Source: JBMYZL01 sp965661765 (GTDB lineage: Bacteria; Bacteroidota; Bacteroidia; Flavobacteriales_D; Sanyastnellaceae). From it: DNA of 64,000 bases. The DNA lies in the NCBI GenBank assembly GCA_965661765.1, contig CBFIFE010000007.1, forward strand, positions 1 through 64,000, written 5' to 3'. Position numbers and translations under genes: made by a program. Below the pieces are notes generated by a model that was not told the origin of the DNA, made no database searches, and saw only the letters and a program-made list of their open reading frames with translations. Shown piece after piece: positions 1-8,190 of the stretch (position 1 is its first letter; each line of letters begins with the position of its first letter).

Positions 1-516
1 TTGTTCAGCGGGCTTTCCGGATTTGGCCAAAGGCACTTTGCCCGGTCAGGGGAGGTTCAGTTTTTTTCAAGCACGCCGATTGAGGACATCGAAGCCAAAT
101 CGCAAGCGCTCACCGCCCTTTTCGATGCATCCAGTGGAGAGATTGCCTTTCAAGTGCCCATTCGCAGCTTTCACTTCCCCAACGCCTTGATGGAGGAGCA
201 CTTCAACGAGAACTACCTGGAGAGCGAAAAACACCCCAAGGCCACTTTTGCAGGAACCATTGCGGGATGGGAAGAAAGCAAACCAGCCGCTGAAGGAGCA
301 GACGTGGTGGCTGTGGGCGACTTCACTTGCCATGGCGTCACTGTTCAACGAGAAATCGCCGGAAAGTTGTCGTTGAACGACGAGGGACGCTGGACGATTC
401 AGGCCACGTTCAACGTGGCCACGGCTGACCACGACATCCCCATTCCCGCCGTGGTGCAAGAGAACATCGCGGCGGAAATTGAAGTCACCGTTCACGTCAC
501 ACTCGAGCCACGATGA
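1..516 (+). CDS. YceI family protein, 5' end outside the window
   Basis: The visible 171 codons match the YceI lipocalin-like fold, a periplasmic family that binds isoprenoid-type lipids. Recognisable family segments are the FSSTPIEDIEA and HPKATFAG stretches and the late VHVTLEP strand. The frame is open from base 1 and a signal peptide expected in this family is missing, so the true start most likely lies upstream of the window; the TTG at base 1 is probably internal. The stop overlaps the next gene by 4 bases (ATGA at 513-516), so the two are probably co-transcribed. YceI next to a DUF5777 barrel is a pairing I associate with Bacteroidota, but the ligand here is unknown. Confidence 0.85.
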   Translation: MFSGLSGFGQRHFARSGEVQFFSSTPIEDIEAKSQALTALFDASSGEIAFQVPIRSFHFPNALMEEHFNENYLESEKHPKATFAGTIAGWEESKPAAEGADVVAVGDFTCHGVTVQREIAGKLSLNDEGRWTIQATFNVATADHDIPIPAVVQENIAAEIEVTVHVTLEPR

Positions 517-1409
517 TGATTCGAACGTTTTTCGCATCCTGGGTCTTCCTCATGATTTCTGTGGGGTGGGGTGGGCTGACCGCATTGGGACAGGGGCTTC
601 TGGATGAATTGGATGGTTTGGCCGACGACACAACCGAAAAGGAATTCGTTGTGGCCACATTCAAAGACAGCCGCATTGTCAATGTGCAAAGCAACGAGAC
701 GCCTGGCGAAGGCATGTTGCATTTTGTGATTGCCCACAGGTTTGGCCAAATCAATGAAGGCCTGTATTCCCTGTTCGGACTGGACAATGCAGCCATGCGG
801 CTGGGCCTGGATTTCGGGGTGACCGACCGGCTGTCCTTGGGCGTGGCCCGGAGCACGTTTCAAAAAACGCTCGAGCTCAATGCCAAATTTCAAGTCGTCC
901 GGCAGGCAACCGGTCCCGGCTCATCGCCCGTCAGCCTCACATTCTACAGTGTGGGCATGATGAACGGGCTGCGCTGGGCGGCGCCCGAGCGAGAGAATTT
1001 GTTCAGTTCGCGGTTGTCTTACGTTCACCAAATCGTGGTGGCGAGGAAAATGGGGACGCGGCTGAGTTTGGCCTGTATTCCTTCCCTCACTCACCGGAAC
1101 CTGGTGCCGACGGAAGGCGACCCGCATGATGTGATCACCCTCGGCGTCGGCGGTCGCTACAAGATCAACAACCGACTCAGCATCAACGGAGAAGTCCATC
1201 CATTTCTTTCCAAGCGACCTCAGAATGTCACGCCGAGCCTCAGCCTGGGCGTGGACATCGACACGGGCGGACATGTCTTTCAGCTGCATGTGACGAATGC
1301 CCGTGGGATGTTCGAGAGGGCCTTTTTGACCGAGACCGGCGGCAAATGGCTGGATGGCGCCTTGTTCTTCGGATTCAACCTCAGCCGGGTCTTCGCATTG
1401 AAAACATGA
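513..1409 (+). CDS. DUF5777 family outer-membrane beta-barrel protein
   Basis: 298 residues beginning with a hydrophobic signal peptide (about residues 1-26, ending LTALGQ). The rest alternates short amphipathic strands and ends in a phenylalanine-rich strand (GALFFGFNLSRVF), as expected for a barrel assembled in the outer membrane. The overall pattern (FKDSRIVNVQSNE near the N terminus, then a barrel with SLGVARST and RYKINNRLSINGE strands) is that of the DUF5777 family, whose function is not established. Two adjacent ATGs (513, 516) are possible starts; 513 gives the ATGA overlap with the YceI gene. Its own stop overlaps the next start by 4 bases, so three genes form one transcript. Confidence 0.8.
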   Translation: MMIRTFFASWVFLMISVGWGGLTALGQGLLDELDGLADDTTEKEFVVATFKDSRIVNVQSNETPGEGMLHFVIAHRFGQINEGLYSLFGLDNAAMRLGLDFGVTDRLSLGVARSTFQKTLELNAKFQVVRQATGPGSSPVSLTFYSVGMMNGLRWAAPERENLFSSRLSYVHQIVVARKMGTRLSLACIPSLTHRNLVPTEGDPHDVITLGVGGRYKINNRLSINGEVHPFLSKRPQNVTPSLSLGVDIDTGGHVFQLHVTNARGMFERAFLTETGGKWLDGALFFGFNLSRVFALKT

Positions 1410-1924
1410 AGATTCCCTCGAATGTCTTGTGGGTGATCGGCCATCCCACCTTCGAAAAAGCTGTGGGCGCCCAACGCGTCGCGGAAATTGTCGGGGAATT
1501 GGAGGGGCAGCAGGTTCGGGTCATTCAATCTGCTGATTGGAACCGCTCGAAAGAGCAAGATCTGTGGGCTTCAGCGGATGCCGTCGTGTTGCATTTCCCG
1601 CTGTACTGGTATGGAATGCCTGGGCTCCTGAAGTCCTACATCGATGATTTGCTGCAACCTGGCTGGGCGTTTGGAAAAGGCGGAAATGCGCTTCATGCCA
1701 AACCCCTGGTCGCCTCCATCACCACTGGCGCCCCAATTGAAAGCTATGGTCCTGCGGGCAAAAACGAGCACGACTTGGAGACCTACATGATTCCAATGGC
1801 GCGAATGGCTGCCTTCACGAACATGGAATGGCGAGGTGTTGTTGCCACAGGTTCCGTGCCTTGGCAGGTCCCTGAAGAACGTTGGGATGCACACGTGGCG
1901 GAAATTTTTGAACGATTGGTGTAA
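1406..1924 (+). CDS. NAD(P)H-dependent FMN oxidoreductase (flavodoxin-like quinone reductase)
   Basis: 172 residues from the ATG at 1406, chosen because it gives the ATGA overlap with the preceding stop; the frame extends further upstream but only inside the previous gene. The FPLYWYGMPGLLKSYIDD segment (about residues 65-82) is the hallmark of the KefF/MdaB-type flavodoxin-fold quinone reductases, where it lines the FMN and substrate pocket, and the ITTGAP loop follows at the expected distance. Likely cytoplasmic, reducing quinones or similar electrophiles by two electrons with NAD(P)H. It closes the YceI / DUF5777 operon, so a role in handling quinones or lipids is possible but not shown. 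Confidence 0.85.
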   Translation: MKIPSNVLWVIGHPTFEKAVGAQRVAEIVGELEGQQVRVIQSADWNRSKEQDLWASADAVVLHFPLYWYGMPGLLKSYIDDLLQPGWAFGKGGNALHAKPLVASITTGAPIESYGPAGKNEHDLETYMIPMARMAAFTNMEWRGVVATGSVPWQVPEERWDAHVAEIFERLV

Positions 1925-1954
1925 CATTGTCTGGCTGACAACGTTCACCCCGCG

Positions 1955-2434
1955 ATGACCACGGCCGACTTCAACACCCTCGTCGATGAGGCAGCAGATG
2001 CCTTGTACCGATATGCTTTGGGCATTGTGCGTCGAGAAGACGAGGCCGCTGACGTGGTCCAAGATGCATTCGAAAGGCTGTGGATGAACCGTGCCAAAGT
2101 CCAACCTGGCAAAGGCCGAAGCTATCTGTTTTCAACGGCGCACAACCGTGCGATCGACCGGCTGCGCAGGACACGGCCCACCGACGAAGTTCTGCCGCAC
2201 CACGTTCAATCTTCCTCGGACGACCCGCACGACCTGCAAGAGTGGCTGCAGCGCGGCCTCAACACCCTGCCTCCTGACCAACGTTCTGCCATCCTTCTGC
2301 GGGACTACGAGGGCTACAGCTACAACGACATCGCGGCCCTGACTGGTCTCTCGCTCGACCAAGTCAAGGTTTACATCTTTCGCGCCAGGAAAGCCCTGCG
2401 TGCCTTCATCGGAGAAATCGAAAACTTGGTCTGA
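1955..2434 (+). CDS. ECF-type RNA polymerase sigma factor (sigma-70 family)
   Basis: 159 residues with region 2 at about 10-40 (YRYALGIVRREDEAADVVQD, the core-binding and -10 recognition helices) and region 4 at about 105-155 (LPPDQRSAILLRDYEGYS, then a helix-turn-helix ending in KVYIFRARKALR). This size and the absence of region 3 define an extracytoplasmic-function sigma factor. The stop overlaps the start of the next gene by one base (TGATG), and that gene encodes a single-span membrane protein, so the pair looks like a sigma factor with a membrane partner. No FecR or FecA-like gene is nearby. Confidence 0.92.
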   Translation: MTTADFNTLVDEAADALYRYALGIVRREDEAADVVQDAFERLWMNRAKVQPGKGRSYLFSTAHNRAIDRLRRTRPTDEVLPHHVQSSSDDPHDLQEWLQRGLNTLPPDQRSAILLRDYEGYSYNDIAALTGLSLDQVKVYIFRARKALRAFIGEIENLV

Positions 2435-3405
2435 TGCATCTCGACGACTTCCCCAAGCTCCAGCCCCCGACCGGTGCACGAATGCCCAACAAGGCAAATC
2501 TCAAGAGGTCGCTCCTTCCGGAAAACAGTCCACTTGTTCTTCAACCGGATTTGAACATCTCCCATCCAGACAAACAGGGCTTGAAGCGGATTCCGCATGC
2601 AAGCCCGCGCACAGCCAAGATTCCGCGCATCCCAACCATGCCGACTCGGACCTGGCACCGGTGGACTGCAGGCCTTGCCGCGGCGCTGTTGGGCACCTTG
2701 ATTTGGTTTGCTGGCCCCTCCCCGGACCCCATGTCTCCAGGCCACCCACCGAGCCCCGAACCGAACCCCGCAACCAACGCCGAAGTTCATCGCAACACCC
2801 TTCAAACGGCCACCCCCGAGCATCCTGAAGCCGATGCATCCTTGGCCGGAATTCCCACACCTTCCGAAAAGAACAACATCAACGCGATTGCGAAATCAAG
2901 CGCTGACACGCGAATTGAAACCCACGCAAGCGATGCATCGACTTTGAAGCGACCGAACTTGTTGGCCCAGCTTCCGGTTCGCCCTGCATCCCAGGTCCAG
3001 AACATGGCCCCACGATTGGCCTTGGCAAGCCCTGCCATCCAGGCCCGACAGAACCTATTGCCTGATGAGAATTGGGCAATCGCCACCGAAAAAAGGACTT
3101 CTACCTCGGAAGTTTCGGGGGGCCAAACCGTGTGGGCCTTCCTGGAAGATCAACCCGTCGGAGCAGCTGTCCGTGGTGTCAAATTTGCCGCACAACGAAT
3201 CGACAAGTTGCTCAAGAGCTTCCCCGAAAGCGAGCAAATGATCAATCAACGCGCAAGGCAGACCACCTCAGATTGGCGCAATGCCTTTCGCAATGCAGGA
3301 GACAAAATCGAACGGCAATGGCAAAACCAAAGGGGCAGAGCACCGGACTTTTTGGCGCAATTCAGCACCCGATTTGGCCTGAAGCCAGACGATGGAAAAC
3401 CCTAA
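2434..3405 (+). CDS. Single-pass membrane protein, candidate anti-sigma partner
   Basis: 323 residues, no family recognised. About 70 polar residues come first, then one hydrophobic segment (GLAAALLGTLIWFAG, about residues 73-87), then a long proline-, alanine- and threonine-rich region and a basic, probably helical C-terminal part (about 225-323). The layout is that of a cytoplasmic domain, one transmembrane helix and a periplasmic domain, as in anti-sigma factors, and it is translationally linked by a one-base overlap to the ECF sigma factor. I do not see the zinc-binding HxxxCxxC motif of ZAS anti-sigma factors. The anti-sigma role rests on position and topology only. The outer-membrane barrel downstream could be a regulated target. 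Confidence 0.6.
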   Translation: MHLDDFPKLQPPTGARMPNKANLKRSLLPENSPLVLQPDLNISHPDKQGLKRIPHASPRTAKIPRIPTMPTRTWHRWTAGLAAALLGTLIWFAGPSPDPMSPGHPPSPEPNPATNAEVHRNTLQTATPEHPEADASLAGIPTPSEKNNINAIAKSSADTRIETHASDASTLKRPNLLAQLPVRPASQVQNMAPRLALASPAIQARQNLLPDENWAIATEKRTSTSEVSGGQTVWAFLEDQPVGAAVRGVKFAAQRIDKLLKSFPESEQMINQRARQTTSDWRNAFRNAGDKIERQWQNQRGRAPDFLAQFSTRFGLKPDDGKP

Positions 3406-3490
3406 GCATCCAATTTTTCGATCCGCTTGTAACTTTTGCGACACCCAATTCGTCACCACATCTGAAACCGCAGAACATCAATAATCCCTC

Positions 3491-4438
3491 ATGCGAACTT
3501 ACATCTCCGCCTGCCTTGTCTTGCTCGCAAGCCTGGGCATCATTCGCCCGAACAACCTTTCGGCTCAAGCCCCCAACGAAGGACTCATGGACACGTCCAC
3601 CATCGGCGCTGGCTTCTCTGACGCCATCGCTTTGAATCAAAGGGCGCTCGGTCGATTCTCCAGTTTCGGGGTCGAAACCACCAACGCCATCAGCGAAGAT
3701 CTCCTCGTCCAGGTTTGTTTGGACTCGACCAGCACAAAGAGTGGCGCAAAGAAGGACGAACGAAGCAAAGGATACTTCGGCGGACTCTCATTTGCAGCGG
3801 TCACACCTTTGCAATTTGCCGGCGACGTCCAAAATCCTGATGCCGTCGAAACCGATGACATTTCATGGGGCGCCCCGGACACCCTGGGTTTGCTGACGAG
3901 CGATGTGACGAACAGTTGGCGTTTCGAATTCAATCCCTTCGAGTACCGACAGAAAATCCTCGGCGAGTTCTTGGGCATCACGACAGGCATCGGTTTTGAC
4001 TGGTGGAGGATGTCCGTGGCGGGCAATCGCAAGTTGTATTTCGATGAGGCCACAGACCAAGTCGCATCCGAACTCTTCCCCGTCGACTCTCTCGATGTCA
4101 AGAAACACCGTCTCGATGCCGTTTACGTCCGCCTCCCCATCTTGGTCAGCCTTCGCACAGACAAAGATGCCGATGAGGGGTTGCACCTCGAAGCCGGTTT
4201 GGTGGGAGGTTACCTTCTGACCGGACAGTACCTTCGGGAGTTCGACACCCCCTCCAACACGACGACCGAAAAAGACAAAACCTTCCCGCTCAATCCATTC
4301 TCAGTCAACGCGCGAGTGGCCTTCGGCTACGGCAATGTCTCGGTGGTCGCTGAGGCAGGCCTGCTCCCGACTTTTGAAGAAGAACGCGGCCCTGCACTGC
4401 ACAACGGCTCCATTGGAATCCACTTCGCGTTCAACTGA
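3491..4438 (+). CDS. Porin-like outer-membrane beta-barrel protein
   Basis: 315 residues with a signal peptide (about 1-26, ending NNLSAQA) and a series of alternating strands containing glycine and aromatic residues (KGYFGGLSF, GIGFDWWRMSV, RLPILVSLRT, LHLEAGLVGGYLL), closing with GSIGIHFAFN, a typical barrel-terminal strand ending in phenylalanine close to the C terminus. This resembles the PorT-like / outer-membrane-protein beta-barrel families of Bacteroidota. It begins 85 bases after the sigma-linked membrane protein on the same strand and may belong to the same unit. A possible promoter element (TAACTTTTG near 3430) precedes it. The gene ends immediately before a G-rich repeat block. 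Confidence 0.7.
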   Translation: MRTYISACLVLLASLGIIRPNNLSAQAPNEGLMDTSTIGAGFSDAIALNQRALGRFSSFGVETTNAISEDLLVQVCLDSTSTKSGAKKDERSKGYFGGLSFAAVTPLQFAGDVQNPDAVETDDISWGAPDTLGLLTSDVTNSWRFEFNPFEYRQKILGEFLGITTGIGFDWWRMSVAGNRKLYFDEATDQVASELFPVDSLDVKKHRLDAVYVRLPILVSLRTDKDADEGLHLEAGLVGGYLLTGQYLREFDTPSNTTTEKDKTFPLNPFSVNARVAFGYGNVSVVAEAGLLPTFEEERGPALHNGSIGIHFAFN

Positions 4439-4461
4439 CCAGCGCCAGAAAACCAAAGTGT

Positions 4462-4630
4462 GACCAGGGGGAACCAGGGAGACCAGGGGAACTAGGGTGA
4501 CCAGGGTGTGACCAGGGAGACCAGGGGGAACCAGGAAGACTAGGGGGAACCAGGGTGACGAGGGTGCCGAGGGTGACGAAGGGAATGAGGGAAGCGTGGG
4601 GGATGAGGGGAGCGTGGGGGATGAGGGAAA
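4462..4630 (+). repeat. G-rich degenerate 9-base tandem repeat (GACCAGGGN), left block
   Basis: About 15 degenerate copies of a 9-10 base unit of the form GACCAGGGN or GAACCAGGGN; toward the right end the unit lengthens to an 18-base form (GGGATGAGGGAAGCGTGG). It begins 24 bases after the stop of the barrel gene and is G-rich in the sense of that gene's transcript. Runs of three or more G recur every 9-10 bases, so loops of 5-7 bases could allow G-quadruplex folding in DNA or RNA. Open frames through this block are translation of the repeat, not genes. Confidence 0.9.
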
Positions 4631-4810
4631 GGACGCACCGAGGGCAAACCCTCGAACGAGAGAATGACTGGTCAGGTGGTAGCGTTGATGTTGCGAAGTA
4701 CTCGACTCGGACTGCTGTCAGGCAAAGCTCCAATTCATTGGAAACGAGTTGGCCGATCTAAGGCAGGGACCATTTCGCTGACACCGCGGGGCCAGCCATT
4801 GTCTCTTCGA
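4631..4810. other. Unique non-coding spacer between inverted repeat blocks
   Basis: 180 bases of non-repetitive sequence. The only structure I see is a short perfect hairpin at 4639-4654 (CGAGGG, loop CAAA, CCCTCG). Short open frames here have no recognisable protein features. No promoter, tRNA or mobile-element signature was seen. Together with the two repeat blocks it fills the 521-base gap between the convergent genes ending at 4438 and 4960. Confidence 0.6.
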
Positions 4811-4959
4811 TCCCTGGTCCCCCCTAGTCTTGCTAGTTTTCCTAGTCTCCCTTGGTCTCCCTAGTCACCCTCGTCTCCCTAGTCTCCCTAGTCCCCCTAG
4901 TCACCCTAGTCCCCCTAGTCACCCTAGTCCCCCTAGTCACACTAGTTCCCTGGTCCCCC
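4811..4959 (-). repeat. G-rich (minus strand) 9-base tandem repeat, right block
   Basis: On the plus strand this reads as repeated CCCTAGTC(A/C/T) units: about 16 copies of 9 bases, several of them exact alternating CCCTAGTCA / CCCTAGTCC. Read on the minus strand it is TGACTAGGG / GGACTAGGG, the same family as the left block in inverted orientation. It abuts the stop codon (4960-4962) of the minus-strand T9SS gene, so that transcript also runs into a G-rich repeat immediately after its coding region. The 9-base period gives a spurious three-residue protein repeat if translated. Confidence 0.9.
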
Positions 4960-7900
4960 TTAGTTGGCCCTCGTCCTGGAAATGGTCAACGAACCTTGAA
5001 TCGACTCGAGGCCTGGGATGTCCAAGGTGTAGAAATACGTTCCATCGGAGGCTCCCTCGCCGCGCCAAGTGTTTTGGTAATTGTAGGCCTCGAAGGCAAG
5101 GCGCCCCCAGCGATCAAAGATCCGAAGGGTATTGCCTGGGAAGTAAGGCAGGTTTTTGAACACCAGCGCATCGTTGATGCCATCTTCGTTGGGGGAGAAC
5201 ACGTTGACCGTCTCGACCGAACAGCCACGGATTTCCATGTTCACCACATCGACATCACCGCAAAGTCCGTCCAGAAGATGGGTGACTTCGAGCATGCCGA
5301 CGCCAGCAGTGAGCAGATTCACTTCACCAGACGGGCTGATGCAGTCGATGCATGGATTGCCATCCAAGGTGGCAGTCCACTCTCCTCCGCCGATGAAGAC
5401 GCCGGCTTGCCAAGTTTCCGAACCGATGCATACCACGTTGGGCAGGTCGATTGTGGCGTTGAGTTGCGGAATGACATCAATCAGGATTTCATCTGTGTCT
5501 GTGCACACTTCATCGATGGTGTAGGTGATGGTGTAATCGCCAGCGCCAACGGTGGGGTCGAATGTTGTACCCGACAGGCACCCGCCGCAGTCCGAAGACC
5601 AAATCCCCCCCGACTCAGCCGCAGACAAGGTCACCGGATCACCGGACTCGCAAAGCTGTGGGACTGAGGCAATGGTCGCATCCACGAGCGGAGCGACCTC
5701 GATGGTGCCTTCGATGGGCACGCTGCAGTTGTTTGAAAAGGTGTACACGGCAGTGATGGTGCCGACCTCATTGGCGGAAAAACCGCCAGAAATGGCGCCC
5801 ACAATGCAACCTGGGCAATTCGGTGAAGACCAACTCCCTGAGTTGCTCGACGTGTATGCCTCAGGGATGTCGGGATCGTAGGAAAAGTCGAGGCTCGTTG
5901 TGCTGCCCAAGCAAAGGGGGCCCACCGGGTCGAGGCTGCCAGAAAGGACAGGCCGAATGTCCACAACGTAGTCTGCGGCGTCGCTGCAAGCGCCGCTTTC
6001 TACAGAGTAGTTGAGCGACACCTCGCCTGGGCCAGCCGCAGCAGGATCGAAGAACCCTTCTGCCGTAATGCAGCCCCCGCAGGACGCCGTCCACACGCCT
6101 CCGTCAACATTCGTGTTGAAGTCCACTGGATCGGCCTCCACACACAACGCAACTGGAACATTGCCGCCGCCGATGGAAACACTCGGGCTCACGGTGACAG
6201 ATGCAGAAGATGTGATGGGGCAAAAAGAAGCCGGCGTGAACGTGACATCGTAACTGCCTTCGTCAATCCCGGCGGGCGCAAAAGTCCCTGTGGCCTCATC
6301 GATGCAGTCGCCGCAGGAGGCCGTCCACGTTCCATCAACGTCTGCAGTGAAGACCACTTCATCGTCTTCGCAGATGATGGGGGGCACTGTGATTTGGCCC
6401 TCTAGCTCAGCAGACACCCCCACCATCAGCGTGCCTGTACCGGGACAAGCCCCAAAAGTGGTGAAGGTCACTTCGAACTCTCCTGCCTCTGAGATGTCCG
6501 TGAAAAAGACGCCGTTTGTATTGATGCAATTTCCACAAGAGGCGCTCCATTGTCCCACTGGCGGTGTGCAATTGTAATCGAACGTCTCCCCCACGCAGAG
6601 CGAAGTGTCCGTCGAAGCCGCAAAGTTGATGTCCGGCACGTTTCCGATGGCGATGAATTCGGTGGTCACATCCGCAAAGCAGGTCCCCTCGAGCACATGT
6701 TGAACTTCGAGGTTGCCAAACCCGGCCGCCACAGGATCGATGGTCAACGTCTCTTCATCAAAGCATCCGTTGCAATCCACTGTCCACGACCCACTGCCTT
6801 CAACGGGGGCCAGAACGAAAGGGTCTGAGTTCTCGCAAATCAAACCGGGGTAGTCAAAGTCAGCATTGACATCGCTGACCGCAATGACATCCAAATCGTC
6901 CGTCGCGACGATGTCATAATCCTCGTAGACGGGCGCCGGACCGGTGTAATCCTCAAGACAAAAAGTCTCGGCGCCTTCTCCCCCGTCGATGCTGAATGGC
7001 CCAACCAACGTGCCATCTGCCAAGGTCAGTGACCACTCAGCAGGCCCCCAGCCGTTGTTGCCTGAATCCGACATGTCCAAGGTGTAACATCCATTGGGCA
7101 AACAGAAATCATCGTTGAACGGGGCGCTCTCAGAAACAATTGGAAAGCCATTTTCCGAATAGAGCGTCCAAGCGATTTGATTGTTTGCGCCAAAAGAGCC
7201 AGCCGACGAGACCGCGATGTTGTAATCCGTGCAGAATTCGCCCGGCGGCAAAATGCCAAACTCCGCTGTGACGGTTGTGGACTGTGAGGTGCAGAAGTCC
7301 AAATTCGCCCCCGATCCCAAGTACACCTCGTCTTCGTACCAAAACGTCAATCCCTCTGCTGGCTGGCTCGATGTGAAACGCCAGGCCTCGTCCGTTGCGC
7401 TCCAATTGCCGGTGTTGAATCCGGGGGCTGCAATGCCCGAGGTGCCCGTGGCGTTCTGGATGCCCACCACTGCATTTCCCCAACTGCATGTGGGGCGGCT
7501 GTCCAGGTAGATTTCGATGGCGTTGGACCCCTCGTAAAGGACAATCTGTGCTGTGACGATTTGGCTTGTGCAAGAGAATTGGCAAACACTGTTCCAATTT
7601 GCGACAAACTTCCGGCAAGGCGCAGTGCCCGATGTGAAGTACTTGATGTTGCCACAAGTTGAAGGATTGATGTCGCTGTACACCGCCATGATGCTGTTCA
7701 AGGCCAAATTCACCGAAGGGACGTTTCCATTGGGGTTGAAAGGGGCGGTTTCGTTTTGGTCAAAGGTCAAGAAGCCATTGCTGGCCAGCTTGCACGTGGT
7801 GTAATTGTTCCCATAAAAATTGAAGGTGAACCCGATGGGGATGTTGCCTGCGTAGGTGTCATCGCCAGTATTGATGGCAGTCGTTCCTTGCGTGAAGGGA

Positions 7901-8124
7901 AATGGAGGATCATAGTCGATTTCCTCCACTGCGTAGTCGGTGCCGCCAGCGGCGACATCCGCCACTTGTGGCGCATTCAGCGTCAAACAACTGTCCACGC
8001 AGGTGATTTCCACGTCAGGTCCGACGTTGTACGTGCCAAAGGTCTCGCAAGACTGCCCAAACGAGGCAGTTGCTGCCGCGACAAGCAGCCCGAAAACGGA
8101 AAAGAACAAAAAAGCAATGCGCAT
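4960..8124 (-). CDS. Large secreted protein with T9SS type B / gliding-motility C-terminal domain
   Basis: 1054 residues. A signal peptide occupies about 1-23 (FGLLVAAATASFGQ). Residues about 40-260 form a globular N-terminal domain seen in Flavobacteriales surface proteins (IGFTFNFYGNNYTTCKLASN, then FVANWNSV and GIQNATG). From about 440 to 960 at least seven repeats of about 70-80 residues each carry a W(T/S)xxCxxC core (SWTVDCNGC, QWSASCGNC, TWTASCGDC, VWTASCGGC and others). The last 86 residues are a CHU_C domain (VFSPNEDGINDAL, IFDRWGRLAFEA, DGTYFYTLDI), the type B signal for export by T9SS. Likely cell-surface attached or released; the ligand is unknown. Transcribed alone, divergent from gpx. 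Confidence 0.9.
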   Translation of the reverse strand: MRIAFLFFSVFGLLVAAATASFGQSCETFGTYNVGPDVEITCVDSCLTLNAPQVADVAAGGTDYAVEEIDYDPPFPFTQGTTAINTGDDTYAGNIPIGFTFNFYGNNYTTCKLASNGFLTFDQNETAPFNPNGNVPSVNLALNSIMAVYSDINPSTCGNIKYFTSGTAPCRKFVANWNSVCQFSCTSQIVTAQIVLYEGSNAIEIYLDSRPTCSWGNAVVGIQNATGTSGIAAPGFNTGNWSATDEAWRFTSSQPAEGLTFWYEDEVYLGSGANLDFCTSQSTTVTAEFGILPPGEFCTDYNIAVSSAGSFGANNQIAWTLYSENGFPIVSESAPFNDDFCLPNGCYTLDMSDSGNNGWGPAEWSLTLADGTLVGPFSIDGGEGAETFCLEDYTGPAPVYEDYDIVATDDLDVIAVSDVNADFDYPGLICENSDPFVLAPVEGSGSWTVDCNGCFDEETLTIDPVAAGFGNLEVQHVLEGTCFADVTTEFIAIGNVPDINFAASTDTSLCVGETFDYNCTPPVGQWSASCGNCINTNGVFFTDISEAGEFEVTFTTFGACPGTGTLMVGVSAELEGQITVPPIICEDDEVVFTADVDGTWTASCGDCIDEATGTFAPAGIDEGSYDVTFTPASFCPITSSASVTVSPSVSIGGGNVPVALCVEADPVDFNTNVDGGVWTASCGGCITAEGFFDPAAAGPGEVSLNYSVESGACSDAADYVVDIRPVLSGSLDPVGPLCLGSTTSLDFSYDPDIPEAYTSSNSGSWSSPNCPGCIVGAISGGFSANEVGTITAVYTFSNNCSVPIEGTIEVAPLVDATIASVPQLCESGDPVTLSAAESGGIWSSDCGGCLSGTTFDPTVGAGDYTITYTIDEVCTDTDEILIDVIPQLNATIDLPNVVCIGSETWQAGVFIGGGEWTATLDGNPCIDCISPSGEVNLLTAGVGMLEVTHLLDGLCGDVDVVNMEIRGCSVETVNVFSPNEDGINDALVFKNLPYFPGNTLRIFDRWGRLAFEAYNYQNTWRGEGASDGTYFYTLDIPGLESIQGSLTISRTRAN

Positions 8125-8152
8125 GGCAGGTGGCGATCAGGTTGGGTTCAAC

Positions 8153-8170
8153 GGGTGAACAAATTCACCC
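8153..8170. promoter_or_regulatory. Perfect inverted repeat in a divergent intergenic region
   Basis: GGGTGAA, loop CAAA, TTCACCC: a 7-4-7 perfect palindrome between the divergent starts at 8124 (T9SS protein) and 8191 (glutathione peroxidase). The minus-strand loop contains TGAATTTG, one base from the TAnnTTTG -7 consensus of this phylum. It could be an operator shared by both genes or a hairpin in the peroxidase leader. Confidence 0.5.
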
Positions 8171-8190
8171 GGGAAGAGGTTGCAGAAGGT

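Noticed and set aside
4811..4959. Regular short repeats that could be taken for a CRISPR array
   Set aside because: The unit is only 9 bases, there are no unique spacers between copies, and no cas genes are in the window. It is a simple tandem repeat.
4852..5667. Plus-strand open frame of 271 codons starting in the repeat block (LVTLVP-type repeat)
   Set aside because: The start is translation of the 9-base repeat and the rest lies antisense to the T9SS protein, whose CHU_C domain and signal peptide are clear.
8171..8177. GGGAAGAGG before gpx as a Shine-Dalgarno sequence
   Set aside because: Its spacing to the ATG (about 12 bases or more) is long and this phylum rarely relies on Shine-Dalgarno pairing; it is noted only as supporting the start choice.
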